A DNA stretch of 28,310 bases from an uncultured Bacteroidales bacterium (lineage in GTDB: Bacteria; Bacteroidota; Bacteroidia; Bacteroidales; FEN-979): the NCBI GenBank assembly GCA_903928285.1, contig CAIYQH010000084.1:1-28310 (forward strand), written 5' to 3'. The notes beneath the pieces are model-generated. The model ran no database searches and was not told where the DNA came from. It saw only the letters and a program-made list of their open reading frames with translations. A program made the position numbers and the translations under genes. This document shows positions 1 through 8,735 of this stretch, piece by piece. Position 1 is the stretch's first letter. Each line of letters starts with the position of its first letter.

Positions 1-21
1 AACAGCAGCAGATTCCCGGCG

Positions 22-1347
22 CTATTTTACTTCGATCAGCTCCACATCAAAAACAAGGGTTGAAAAGGGAGCAATCACCCCCATATCCCTTGAACCGTAA
101 GCGATGGAAGAGGGGATGATCAGGGTGGCTTTTCCTCCCACTTTCATCATGGCAATCCCTTCGTCCCATCCCTTGATCACCTGGCCAACGCCAAGATCAA
201 ACTCGAAGGGCTCGTTCCGGTCGACTGAAGAGTCGAACTTTTTCCCGTTCAGTAATGTTCCGGTATAATGAACCTTCACCTTTTTCCCGGCAACAGCCTG
301 CGCACCGGTACCAGCGGTCTTCTCAATGTAATAAAGGCCCGAGGCATTAGGCTTTACGGTAATTTTGTTGTCTTTTAAATAGTTTTCCAATAACATAGCT
401 TCATCATTTTTAGCGGTTTCACTTTTCTGATCATTCATTTTTGGTTCCTGCGGTTTGGCTGCAGCACGTTCAGCATCGCTTTCTGCTTTTGACAGGATGT
501 CGACGATTTCAACATCATAAACGATCGTCGTATAGGGGGGGATGATTACGCCGCGTCCTTTGTCGCCGAATCCCATCTTCGAAGGAACGATCACCCTCGA
601 TTTCTCACCCTTCTTCATTTTTACAAGAGCCTCTTCAAGTCCGGGGGTGTCAAATTTGTTCCCGCAGGTATATTTCAACGGTTCCGGACGATCATAGGAG
701 GAAAAGATCTGCTTGCCGTCGATCAGCGATACCTTCATCTGGAGTTTTACGATGCATCCCGTATCCATCCTGATTCCATCGCCTTTTTGGGTGTTGATGA
801 TGTAGATACCGGAAGCTGTAGGAGTCTCCGATATTTTATTATCGGCAATAAACTTCTGCAGTGCGGTCAGTTCGCCGTTGATCAATGCTTCCGGATTGTC
901 AAAGGAAAGCAGGTGCACAAAGAAAAAGATATCGGCATTGTTGTCAATCACAGCAGGCCGTTTCTCCATCCTGAAGGTCCTTAGGAACAGCGAATCGGCA
1001 TTGATGACAAAGAGGGCGCTGTCGCCGGCAGAGAGCGTCCTGATACCTTCATACAGGTCGCCCCTGAAATCGGAGGGGGGAAGCTGGAACCTCACAGGCG
1101 CTCCTTTTAACTGTGTTTTGCTGTCGAACAGCAGCGTATCCTTGCCTTTTATAATCGTCGAATAACGCATTTGAAGGGACACCCAATCGCCAAGACCGGG
1201 CTTGGCGGTATCCTTACCAATTTTGTACAATTTATAACGTAAGCCGTTTGCCGTTACTTTGAAATCGCCGGCCTTCTGCGAATACCCATGGTTCAGCATA
1301 AATAATCCCAGCAGCAGTGAGATGATGATGTTCAGATGTTTTCTCAT
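22..1347 (-). CDS. Exported FKBP-type peptidyl-prolyl cis-trans isomerase, three tandem FKBP domains
   Basis: Predicted to speed cis-trans isomerisation of X-Pro bonds in, or to chaperone, proteins folding in the periplasm. Residues 1-24 form a Sec signal peptide (MRK, then a Leu/Ile-rich core, ending GYSQ) with no lipobox. Three FKBP-like units follow, at about residues 30-150, 165-287 and 325-441. The last is canonical: it has VHYTG, FDSS, the VIKGWDEG pocket including the tryptophan, and AYG, and ends in FDVELIEV. The second keeps the fold (FGDKGRG, YDVEIVDI) but has Leu where the pocket Trp sits (GLEEAL). The first is strongly diverged and was recognised only by its position and faint pattern. 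A charged Ala/Lys/Glu linker (about residues 288-325) separates domains two and three. It is the last gene of a minus-strand group, 94 bp after the BNR gene. Family assignment is firm; the substrate is unknown. Confidence 0.93.
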   Translation of the reverse strand: MRKHLNIIISLLLGLFMLNHGYSQKAGDFKVTANGLRYKLYKIGKDTAKPGLGDWVSLQMRYSTIIKGKDTLLFDSKTQLKGAPVRFQLPPSDFRGDLYEGIRTLSAGDSALFVINADSLFLRTFRMEKRPAVIDNNADIFFFVHLLSFDNPEALINGELTALQKFIADNKISETPTASGIYIINTQKGDGIRMDTGCIVKLQMKVSLIDGKQIFSSYDRPEPLKYTCGNKFDTPGLEEALVKMKKGEKSRVIVPSKMGFGDKGRGVIIPPYTTIVYDVEIVDILSKAESDAERAAAKPQEPKMNDQKSETAKNDEAMLLENYLKDNKITVKPNASGLYYIEKTAGTGAQAVAGKKVKVHYTGTLLNGKKFDSSVDRNEPFEFDLGVGQVIKGWDEGIAMMKVGGKATLIIPSSIAYGSRDMGVIAPFSTLVFDVELIEVK

Positions 1348-1441
1348 AAAGTTTAATGTTGTAAATGACTGATTTATAATGTTTACTAACTGATTTTCAA
1401 ATTTTCAGGACAATTGTTCGGGTCACCTGATCACAGCGGTT

Positions 1442-3079
1442 CTATTTCAGGAAGACCATCTTCCTGGTTTCAACCCTGTCGTTTAACTGCAGCCGGTATA
1501 GGTATACTCCGCTCTGCAAGGCAGGATGGTATGCCGGATCGGCGGCGACAAATTCAGCTTCATGATAGCCGGGAGGCAGGTTTTCCCTGACCAGCTCGGC
1601 GATTTCGGCACCCATCACATCGAAAATTTTAATGGAGACAAATCCGCTTGCGGTGGTCTGGAATCCGATTTTCGTCGCGGAGGTGAAGGGGTTCGGGAAG
1701 TTCTGCCTTAATCCGGGCTGTACCGGGTTTTTCTGCCGGCCGGTCGCTTCCAGCGCCGAAAAACGGATCGGTGCGCTCCAGATTTGGTAAACCCCCGTGG
1801 AGTTATCCATCCAGACGGTGTGAATGGTCGAATCGGTCGAAGTGATGTCGATGATATCGCCCTGGTATCCCTGTCCCAGTCCGCCAATGGGGGCAGGGGC
1901 AAAGTGGTGGTCGCTGATCTCATATTCCTTCCAGGTCGTACCGCCATCTGTCGACCGGGCCAGAAAAACACCAGTTGAATCATTGGTGGTATTCCGGTCA
2001 TCATAAAAGATTACGTTGACCGCCCCGGTTTTGTCGATATGGATGTTCGGGAAATACTGGGTTTTGCCGTTGTTCAGCGCATCCTGGTTGACCCGGATGC
2101 CTGCCGACCAGGTGGTTCCCCCATCCGTCGACCGGTAGAGGATGATGTCGGGATCGCTTCCGGCAGGGGCAAGGTTTTTCTGACCTGTGACGATGTAGAG
2201 CCACCCCCTGCGCGCCCCGTGCGTGGTGTCGGCCGCGATGCTGGGAAGTCCGTTCACGCGGATATTGTTTTTGTTGGCCAGTATCCCGGTGATCCCGTTC
2301 ACGGCAAAGGCATTTTCGGTGACCTGCCAGCTGGCGCCCCCGTTTACCGACGATCCAAAGCCAACCAGGATCTCTTTAAAGGGGGAAACGTCGGTCACGC
2401 CTGCCCAGCAGGCATACACCTCGCCATTGGGGCCAATAGCAAGGTCGCCGCCCGCGCTCCTGTTAGAGGGGTTGTTCACCGGCTTCGGCGTACTCCAGCT
2501 TTGCGCCGGATTATCGGTATAGGCAAACATAAGCGGGAAGGGCGATGCGAATTTAACCCAGGTTGCATAGGTCCTTCCGTAATGGGAACTGGCCGGACCG
2601 GCATCCGTGGCAAGGGCTGCACGCTCCAGGTCGTCGTTTGAGATGGCCTTCTGGGCCGACCAGGTATGGCCGTGGTCGTTTGAATAGTGGGCATACAGCC
2701 CGACATAGGGGGAGCGTCCCATACGGGTCAGGATAAAGGTGCCGTTCTTGTCAATGGCAATTCCCGGATCGCCGCCGTGAAACCCTACCGGGTCGCCGGT
2801 GCAGGTATCGTTACCCTGCCAGGTGAGGCCGCCGTTGGTAGTCGAAAAGATGCCTTCGCTGATAAAAAAAGGCACAAAGGTGATGGTGTTGCAGGCGGCA
2901 AAAAGAATGTTCTGGTCGAGGGGGCTTTTTACCAGGAAAACCTCTGTCTGGTCAACATTACTTGGGTAAATCCTGTAATTATGGCCTGCCACCAACGGAG
3001 CATCGGAATCGGCGCCCCTTTGTGCCAGCACCTCCGCCGCCATCACCAGGAAAAATAATAACAGGTTTGTTTTTCTCAT
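1442..3079 (-). CDS. T9SS-secreted BNR/Asp-box beta-propeller protein (sialidase-like fold)
   Basis: A 545-residue secreted protein with a signal peptide (MRKTNLLLFFLVMAAEVLAQ). Asp-box (BNR) motifs of the form S-x-D/N-x-G-x-T-W recur: STTNGGLTW, YSNDHGHTWS, SSVNGGASW, STDGGTTWS and STDGGTTWK. This spacing indicates a six-bladed sialidase-type propeller. The C-terminus (about residue 460 on) is a T9SS type A sorting domain: QNFPNPF, then KIFDVMGAEI, SGVYLYRLQL and the final RKMVFLK. The protein should therefore cross the outer membrane by T9SS and be attached to, or released from, the surface. I do not see the FRIP/YRIP arginine motif of catalytic sialidases, so glycosidase activity should not be assumed; a binding or structural role fits equally well. 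It lies between the FKBP gene and the plugless barrel gene on the same strand (gaps 94 and 53 bp). Confidence 0.88.
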   Translation of the reverse strand: MRKTNLLLFFLVMAAEVLAQRGADSDAPLVAGHNYRIYPSNVDQTEVFLVKSPLDQNILFAACNTITFVPFFISEGIFSTTNGGLTWQGNDTCTGDPVGFHGGDPGIAIDKNGTFILTRMGRSPYVGLYAHYSNDHGHTWSAQKAISNDDLERAALATDAGPASSHYGRTYATWVKFASPFPLMFAYTDNPAQSWSTPKPVNNPSNRSAGGDLAIGPNGEVYACWAGVTDVSPFKEILVGFGSSVNGGASWQVTENAFAVNGITGILANKNNIRVNGLPSIAADTTHGARRGWLYIVTGQKNLAPAGSDPDIILYRSTDGGTTWSAGIRVNQDALNNGKTQYFPNIHIDKTGAVNVIFYDDRNTTNDSTGVFLARSTDGGTTWKEYEISDHHFAPAPIGGLGQGYQGDIIDITSTDSTIHTVWMDNSTGVYQIWSAPIRFSALEATGRQKNPVQPGLRQNFPNPFTSATKIGFQTTASGFVSIKIFDVMGAEIAELVRENLPPGYHEAEFVAADPAYHPALQSGVYLYRLQLNDRVETRKMVFLK

Positions 3080-3132
3080 CTTTATGCTGTTTTAACTGTC
3101 AGATGTGGCAACAGGCCCTCATGAAGCAGTCA

Positions 3133-4926
3133 TTAAAAAGTGTATCCCAGGTTAACCGACCCTGTAAAATCTCTTGGGCTGCCGGCATCATAAAACCTCC
3201 TGTTGGCAGAATTTATATTGGCATTAACGACATAGATCCTGTCAAAAAGATTATTCACCCCGCCAGAGACTGTCAAAAAGAGATGCCCCGATTTGATGTT
3301 AACGCCCAACAGGGTGTTAACCAGATCATAGGCGCCGCTCTTTTCACTGTTTGCATCATCCATCCAGAAACCGGAGGATTTATGATAGTTCAGCCGGGCA
3401 AAGATACCGCATTTTTTCCCTACGGGAAGCTCGTATCCCAATGTAAGGTTAAGATTATGCCGTGGAATTGCAGGCTCCGTATTCCCCGTAAAGTCCCTGC
3501 TGACCGTGGTGATATTACCGGGCGATGTCTCTTCCCACGACATTGCGGTATAGGCCGAATAGACGTTGTGCGAATAGGTATATGCGAGCGAGAAAGTCAG
3601 ATCCCTGATAATCTCGACCCTGCCATGGAGCTTCACCCCCAAACGGTTCGTCTGCGCAGCATTCCGGTAATATTCATCCCCGAAAATCTCGTATCTTACA
3701 ATTTCATTACTGATCCTGCTCCAGTAAAGAAGGGCGTCATAGCGAAGGGAGGTGAAAAACCGGGCAGAGCCCCTTCTGGTCAGGGAGCCCCTGACACCTG
3801 CTTTCAGGGTCCGGGTTACCTGCGGGTCCAGTGCCTGGTTATAAAGAAAGCCGGGGTCGGGGCTTTCAAGTTCCTTATCTGTGGGATTTTTAAAATCCAT
3901 CTCCCATGAGGTGAAAAGGGTGATGGACCGGAATACCTTGTAATTCAGTGAAATCTCAGGTGAAAGGGCATTGTAATTTTTCTTGTCTGAACGCGAAGGG
4001 CCCGTCTGCTCCGCAACCCTGTAAATCACGTTATCATACCTCCCCGTTAGCAGGAGAAACAATTTTTTAGGTGCCACTTCGAAATTTTCGGAGAGGTAAC
4101 AGGAGGCAATGGTGGTATTTTCAACCTCTATCTGCTCTAACTGGTCGCTTTGCTGCCCGCTGTAATTCTCGTACTCTTCTTTCCGTTCAGGCTGGTGGAA
4201 CAGTTCCCAGCCAGCCGTAAATTCGCTGCTCCTGTTCCAGAGGTGAAAGGTATATACATAGTTTGCCTTTAACCCCATGATGTAACGGGTCGTAATCTTG
4301 AACTCTTTGGTGGAACGCTCAAAATACTCAATCTGCCCGTTTCCCGAAATCGCGATTTTCTGGTTAAGCGACCTCCCGAATTTCAGGTCATAGCCGAGAT
4401 CAAGCTGTCCCTTCTGGGTTATCCTTTTCTCGTCGCGGCTCACCGCGCGGGGATCTGCGTGAAAGGGAACGCTGTCAAACTCGCTCCTGGTAAGCGAACC
4501 CGGCCGTTTCTGAACCCCGCTCAGGTAATGCAGCGCCAAACGCAGGTTGGAATGGGCTGCCGGTGCTGTTTCAAAGTCGAGGTCGAAATTATGCGAATAA
4601 TCGTTGTTGTGCGCCCGGTAACCATCGAAATTCCGGTAACTGTAACTGGTGATGAAACCTGTGGAGTTTGTCCTGATGGCAGCACGGATACCGTTGACAT
4701 GTAACCCGAAAGAACCAACCTGGTTGAACTGTAGGATGGAATCCTCCCGATCAGGATCAGGTATGGATAAAATAATTGCAGCGGGTGAAACAGGATGTGG
4801 CAGGGAACAGAGACCAGCGCTGTTGAACACCGGTAATACCATAAGGATAGCTGATACAACAGGATAAAGATTCTTTATATAAAACCGCTGGCTGGCCACT
4901 AAATCGAATGAATTAACAAGGTTCAC
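3133..4926 (-). CDS. TonB-dependent-receptor-like outer-membrane beta-barrel lacking the plug domain
   Basis: The product (597 residues from a GTG start) matches the barrel part of a TonB-dependent receptor. It has alternating amphipathic strands from about residue 70 (QVGSFGLHVNG, then SYSYRNFDGYRAHN), typical receptor segments such as SPEISLNYKVF, a late VSGGVNNLFDRIY segment, and a final strand ending in Phe (VNLGYTF), the usual outer-membrane targeting residue. The plug, the TonB box and any carboxypeptidase-like N-domain are absent: a hydrophobic stretch that could serve as signal peptide (about residues 18-40) leads almost directly into the barrel. The frame stays open upstream to a stop at 5047-5049 but contains no plug and no other start. 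Start choice is uncertain: GTG at 4926, or ATG at 4842, which would lack a basic n-region. The gene may be a 5'-truncated remnant or a genuine plugless barrel. The ligand cannot be inferred. Confidence 0.75.
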   Translation of the reverse strand: MNLVNSFDLVASQRFYIKNLYPVVSAILMVLPVFNSAGLCSLPHPVSPAAIILSIPDPDREDSILQFNQVGSFGLHVNGIRAAIRTNSTGFITSYSYRNFDGYRAHNNDYSHNFDLDFETAPAAHSNLRLALHYLSGVQKRPGSLTRSEFDSVPFHADPRAVSRDEKRITQKGQLDLGYDLKFGRSLNQKIAISGNGQIEYFERSTKEFKITTRYIMGLKANYVYTFHLWNRSSEFTAGWELFHQPERKEEYENYSGQQSDQLEQIEVENTTIASCYLSENFEVAPKKLFLLLTGRYDNVIYRVAEQTGPSRSDKKNYNALSPEISLNYKVFRSITLFTSWEMDFKNPTDKELESPDPGFLYNQALDPQVTRTLKAGVRGSLTRRGSARFFTSLRYDALLYWSRISNEIVRYEIFGDEYYRNAAQTNRLGVKLHGRVEIIRDLTFSLAYTYSHNVYSAYTAMSWEETSPGNITTVSRDFTGNTEPAIPRHNLNLTLGYELPVGKKCGIFARLNYHKSSGFWMDDANSEKSGAYDLVNTLLGVNIKSGHLFLTVSGGVNNLFDRIYVVNANINSANRRFYDAGSPRDFTGSVNLGYTF

Positions 4927-5050
4927 AGTTTCCCGGTAATAATACCAAACCTGAAAAGAAAGTTCCGCGCAGTGCCGCCGGGAAAACGAACAACCGGGTG
5001 AAATGCGGGTCTTTGCTTTGATAAAAGTTGGTTTACACCAGATTAATCAT

Positions 5051-5058
5051 CAAAATTA
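5051..5058 (-). promoter_or_regulatory. Possible -7 box for the plugless barrel gene
   Basis: On the minus strand the sequence is TAATTTTG, a full match to the Bacteroidetes TAnnTTTG -7 element. A TTTG (5084-5087) lies upstream at a 25-nt spacing, longer than the usual 19-22, so the -33 assignment is weak. Transcription from here would give a leader of roughly 120 nt to the GTG at 4926. Confidence 0.3.
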
Positions 5059-5216
5059 TAAATAATTTTAGAAGTGGCCCTGTCAAAAATGGTAGGTCAC
5101 GACGACTGATCAGCCAGCAAAACCTTTCTGAAACGGCAACCTGTTCACCACCAAAACATAGCGGGTAATCAGCTGAAAAATATATAACTGATTCTGTGAC
5201 AAATTTCCGCGACAAA

Positions 5217-5248
5217 TTGGCTTAAGATAAAAATATTCTATACTTTTG
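5217..5248 (+). promoter_or_regulatory. Bacteroidetes-type promoter of the PAS histidine kinase gene
   Basis: TTG (5217-5219), a 21-nt spacer and TACTTTTG (5241-5248) match the -33/-7 pattern of the phylum's primary sigma factor. The expected transcript start, near 5253-5255, lies about 50 nt before the ATG at 5304 but only about 8 nt before an in-frame TTG at 5262, which favours the ATG as the start. An 8-bp direct repeat, GACAAATT (5198-5205 and 5211-5218), runs into the -33 element. Confidence 0.6.
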
Positions 5249-5303
5249 AACGGAATGGAATTTGTCTCTTGTGGTTTACACTTGGACAATCATTAACAAA
5301 CGC

Positions 5304-7871
5304 ATGGAAAATAAGTTATTGCCGGACCTTTCAGGCGGACCACATGAACGGGGCAAGCCCTCTGAAAACGATCTCCTCAAACAATATAAGGATCTTTTTG
5401 ATCACGCCCCGTTTGGCTATATCATGGTTGATCAGGCCGGGAACATCCTCCTGTTCAACCAGTCGGTTTGCCGTATCCTGAATATTGATGATGCAAAAAT
5501 TACAGGCAGACCGTTCCAGTCATTTCTTGATAAGGATGACCGTCAGACCTTCATCAATGTTTTGGCGGAGGCCTTTCTCTCCGACAGGAAGATCGTCAGG
5601 GAATTCTCCATGACAGGGGCCGGCAACGGCGTGTTCATCCGTACGGAAGCATTCGTTAACCATGGGGAACCCCTTTGCAAGGTTGCGATCATTGATATTT
5701 CCGAAAAAAAACTTACCGAAGATGCCCTTACCCAAAGCGAGGAAAAATACAGGATGCTCCTCGAACTGGCCGTTGATGCCTTTTTCCAGGGCGACAGCAA
5801 TGGCAACTTCATCACGATCAATGATAAGGCCGTTGAAATGACAGGTTACAGCAGGCAGGAACTGTTGAATAAAAACATGAGGGAACTTTTCCTGCCCGAA
5901 AACCTCGTTGATAAACCGCTGCGCTATGACCTGCTTTTAAACGGGCAAACCATTAAAACTGAAAGGGTGCTCCATAGTAAAGATGGCGGGAACATCCTGG
6001 TGGAGATGACCTCCAAAGCGATGCCCAATGGCACCTACCAGTCATTCTTCAGGGATATCACCGAACGAAGGGCTGCCGAAAAGGCGATTTCTGAATCGGA
6101 ACGGAAGTACCGGAACCTTCATATGAGCATGATGGATGGGTACGTACTGACCGATATGGACGGTGTTATTCTTGAAAGCAATGACGCCTACCAGCAGATG
6201 GTCGGTTATTCGGCAGAAGAACTTACCAGTCTGACATACCGTGATCTGACTCCTGAAAAATGGCATGATTACGAACAACGGATCGTTGATGAACAAATCC
6301 TGGTCAATGGTCATTCACTGGTGTATCAGAAAGAGTACAGGAAAAAAGACAGTACTGTCTTTCCCGTGGAAATCCGCACCTTCCTGATCAGAAATGCCGC
6401 TGGTGAAAAGGAGGGGATGTGGGCTATCGTGCGTGAAATAACAGAACGGACCAGGGCCGAGGAGGCGCTCAGGCAATCGGAGGAAAAATTCAGAAGTGTG
6501 GTCGAATCCTCCCCTACAGCCATGTATTTTTATCATCTTGATGCAGACGACAGGCTGATTCTTACCGGAGCCAACCCGGCGGCAAACCAGATTATCGGGA
6601 TTCCCCACGAGTCATTGCTGGGGAAACCCATCACCGAAGCCTTCCCCAACCTTTGTCAAACTGAAATTCCGGAAATGTACCGGAAGGTGGCTAAAAGCGA
6701 ACTTGGTCCGCAAACCTTTGAAATTGAGTACGCCGATGAACGGTTCTGCGGATTTTACAGCGTCCATGTTTTCAGAACAGGCCCCGATGCTATTTCCGTC
6801 GATTTTGTTGACATCACCCACCGCAAACAAACCGAAGAGGCCCTCCGCCGCTCCGAAATCGAATACCGCGACACCCTTGATTCGTTGCCAGACTGGATTT
6901 ATGTTGTCGACAAACAATATAAGATCGTGATGTTCAACGCAGCCCTGAAATCGGAACTTGCCCGTCATGGATTCCTTAACGACTGCATTGGTCAGAAAAT
7001 CATGGAGTGCTTTCCCTTTATCAGCCGTCAAACGATTGAAGAAACCGAACGGGTGTTCAACTCAGGACTCGGTTCAGTCGGGGAACAGGATTTTATCATG
7101 AACGGAAAGACACTCCATGTGGAGATTACGGCTGTTCCGATCCTGAAAGACAATAAAACCGACAAAGTGATTCTTGTCATCCGCGACAGGTCGAAGGAAA
7201 AAGAGAACGAGGAACTCAAACGCCGCAATGCCGACCAGAAAGAGGTGCTTCTCAGAGAGATCCATCACCGCGTTAAAAATAATCTAGCCATCGTCATCAG
7301 CCTGCTTAATTTTCAGCTCCGCAATACCTCCAATGAGGAGATTACCCGGATGATCATTGATATTCAAACCAGGATCCGGTCGATGGCGCTCATCCACGAA
7401 CACCTTTACCGCTCGGAAAACCTCGACCGGATGCGGCTGGCAGCATACATCGAGTCCCTCTCCTTTATGATCCTAACTACCTTCAGCGGTCATCGCGTGA
7501 AACTGGAGACCCATCTCGAGGCCATCGACGTAAGTATTGAGGCGGCACTGCCCATCGGTCTCATTGTCAATGAGCTGCTTACCAATGCGTTTAAATATGC
7601 CTTCCCCGGCAATGCAGAAGGAATAATCACCATCCTGCTTGAGAAGGCCGAAGGGGATAAGTGCCTGCTGGTCGTCGGGGACAATGGCATCGGACTTCCT
7701 CCCTCCTCAACGCTGAATTCTGAAAAATCGCTCGGTTTGTATATCGTAGGTTTGCTCGTGGAACAACTGGAAGGGAGTGTCGAGATTGACAGAAAACAGG
7801 GAACCTCCTTCAGAATCAGGTTCCGGAACCTGCTGATGAGCAAAGAAAATAAACCACATGTAACCTATTGA
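5304..7871 (+). CDS. Soluble multi-PAS sensor histidine kinase (HisKA_2 type)
   Basis: A cytoplasmic signal-transducing kinase of 855 residues from the ATG at 5304. The in-frame TTG at 5262 would add 14 residues but lies almost on the predicted transcript start. Five successive PAS units are visible, each closed by a DIT/DIS-type strand and a short coiled linker (VDISEKK-like, FRDITERRAAEKA, VREITERTRAEEA, VDITHRKQTEEA, VIRDRSKEKEN). After these comes a HisKA_2 dimerisation/phosphoacceptor region, EIHHRVKNNL at residues 652-661, where His655 is the expected phosphorylated residue by comparison with the family. The ATPase domain shows NELLTNAFKYAF (N box), DNGIGLP (G1) and SLGLYIVGLLVEQL (G2). 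There is no transmembrane segment, signal peptide or receiver domain, and no response regulator adjoins it, so its partner is encoded elsewhere. The sensed signal is unknown; no PAS cofactor residues (for example a LOV cysteine motif) are recognisable. Confidence 0.92.
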   Translation: MENKLLPDLSGGPHERGKPSENDLLKQYKDLFDHAPFGYIMVDQAGNILLFNQSVCRILNIDDAKITGRPFQSFLDKDDRQTFINVLAEAFLSDRKIVREFSMTGAGNGVFIRTEAFVNHGEPLCKVAIIDISEKKLTEDALTQSEEKYRMLLELAVDAFFQGDSNGNFITINDKAVEMTGYSRQELLNKNMRELFLPENLVDKPLRYDLLLNGQTIKTERVLHSKDGGNILVEMTSKAMPNGTYQSFFRDITERRAAEKAISESERKYRNLHMSMMDGYVLTDMDGVILESNDAYQQMVGYSAEELTSLTYRDLTPEKWHDYEQRIVDEQILVNGHSLVYQKEYRKKDSTVFPVEIRTFLIRNAAGEKEGMWAIVREITERTRAEEALRQSEEKFRSVVESSPTAMYFYHLDADDRLILTGANPAANQIIGIPHESLLGKPITEAFPNLCQTEIPEMYRKVAKSELGPQTFEIEYADERFCGFYSVHVFRTGPDAISVDFVDITHRKQTEEALRRSEIEYRDTLDSLPDWIYVVDKQYKIVMFNAALKSELARHGFLNDCIGQKIMECFPFISRQTIEETERVFNSGLGSVGEQDFIMNGKTLHVEITAVPILKDNKTDKVILVIRDRSKEKENEELKRRNADQKEVLLREIHHRVKNNLAIVISLLNFQLRNTSNEEITRMIIDIQTRIRSMALIHEHLYRSENLDRMRLAAYIESLSFMILTTFSGHRVKLETHLEAIDVSIEAALPIGLIVNELLTNAFKYAFPGNAEGIITILLEKAEGDKCLLVVGDNGIGLPPSSTLNSEKSLGLYIVGLLVEQLEGSVEIDRKQGTSFRIRFRNLLMSKENKPHVTY

Positions 7872-7988
7872 ATTCCATAAAATATACATTGTTTCTGAAG
7901 TGCCATGAAACGTAATCCCGGCACATCTCACAAAACATTTATCGATTCCGGGCGTTATCTCTCTGAATCATTAATTAAAAACCGTGTC

Positions 7989-8705
7989 ATGATCATAAAA
8001 CACCTGCTTGCCGTTACGCTGTTCACTGCTGTTTTATCCTTTGGCTCGCATGCCCAGATTTCCGACCAGGTGATGAAACTGGCCGGCCAGGGTAAAGGGC
8101 TGACCGAAAAGGATGCCGCTGATGCAATCAAAGAGGCCCTGGTAAAGGGAACCGGGCAGGGTGTTGCCCTGGTTTCCAGGACGGATGGCTATTTCGGGAA
8201 CCCTGAGATCAAGATCCCCTTCCCTGAGTCAGCCCATGAAATCGAAATGAAACTGAGGTCTATAGGGATGGGTAAACAGGTAGATGAGGCCGTTCTGTCG
8301 CTAAATCGTGCTGCCGAAGATGCCGCTAAGAGCGCTGAACCCATCTTTGTCGGGGCGGTGAAAAAAATGACAGTAACCGATGCCATTCAGATCATAAAGG
8401 GCAAAGATAATGCTGCAACCCAGTACCTTTCCAATACCACGACCCCGGAACTTAAAACCAGCTTCACCCCGGGGATAAAATCCTCGCTCGACAGGGTCAA
8501 TGCAACGAAATACTGGACCGAACTGATCAATGTATATAACAAGATCCCCTTTGTCAAAAAGCAAAACCCTGATCTTGTCTCCTATACCACAGACCAGGCA
8601 ATAAAAGGGCTGTTTACCATGATCGCCAGGGAGGAGGTGAAGATTCGCCAGAACCCTGCCGCCCGCACCACCGATTTGCTGAAAAAAGCCTTTGGACAAA
8701 ACTAA
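7989..8705 (+). CDS. DUF4197 family exported protein
   Basis: A 238-residue protein from the ATG at 7989. The open frame reaches back to 7905, but the extra 28 residues are polar and precede a good signal peptide, MIIKHLLAVTLFTAVLSFG ending SHAQ, so the internal ATG is preferred. The mature part is mostly helical and matches DUF4197: an early LTEKDAADAIKEAL segment, GYFGNPEIKIPFP, the central KKMTVTDAIQIIKG, and the C-terminal DQAIKGLFTMIAREE followed by a lysine-rich LLKKAFG end. The family is widespread in Gram-negative bacteria and has no established biochemical function; it is presumed periplasmic. The radical SAM gene begins 30 bp downstream on the same strand with a small palindrome between the two. 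The kinase gene ends 117 bp upstream with no clear promoter box between. Confidence 0.9.
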   Translation: MIIKHLLAVTLFTAVLSFGSHAQISDQVMKLAGQGKGLTEKDAADAIKEALVKGTGQGVALVSRTDGYFGNPEIKIPFPESAHEIEMKLRSIGMGKQVDEAVLSLNRAAEDAAKSAEPIFVGAVKKMTVTDAIQIIKGKDNAATQYLSNTTTPELKTSFTPGIKSSLDRVNATKYWTELINVYNKIPFVKKQNPDLVSYTTDQAIKGLFTMIAREEVKIRQNPAARTTDLLKKAFGQN

Positions 8706-8707
8706 AG

Positions 8708-8722
8708 GTGCAAAATCTGCAC
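8708..8722. repeat. Small perfect inverted repeat between DUF4197 and radical SAM genes
   Basis: GTGCA-AAATC-TGCAC is a perfect 5-bp stem around a 5-nt centre, directly after the DUF4197 stop codon and 13 bp before the radical SAM start. It could form a short mRNA hairpin, serve as a protein site, or be chance. No U-tract follows, so it is not a convincing terminator. Confidence 0.4.
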
Positions 8723-8735
8723 GGAAATATGTTTT

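Noticed and set aside
1442..3079. Calling the BNR protein an active sialidase
   Set aside because: The Asp boxes show only the fold; the FRIP-type arginine motif and other catalytic residues were not visible.
2962..3909. A 315-codon plus-strand open frame over the BNR and barrel genes
   Set aside because: It crosses two convincing minus-strand genes and their gap, and its translation has no domain pattern.
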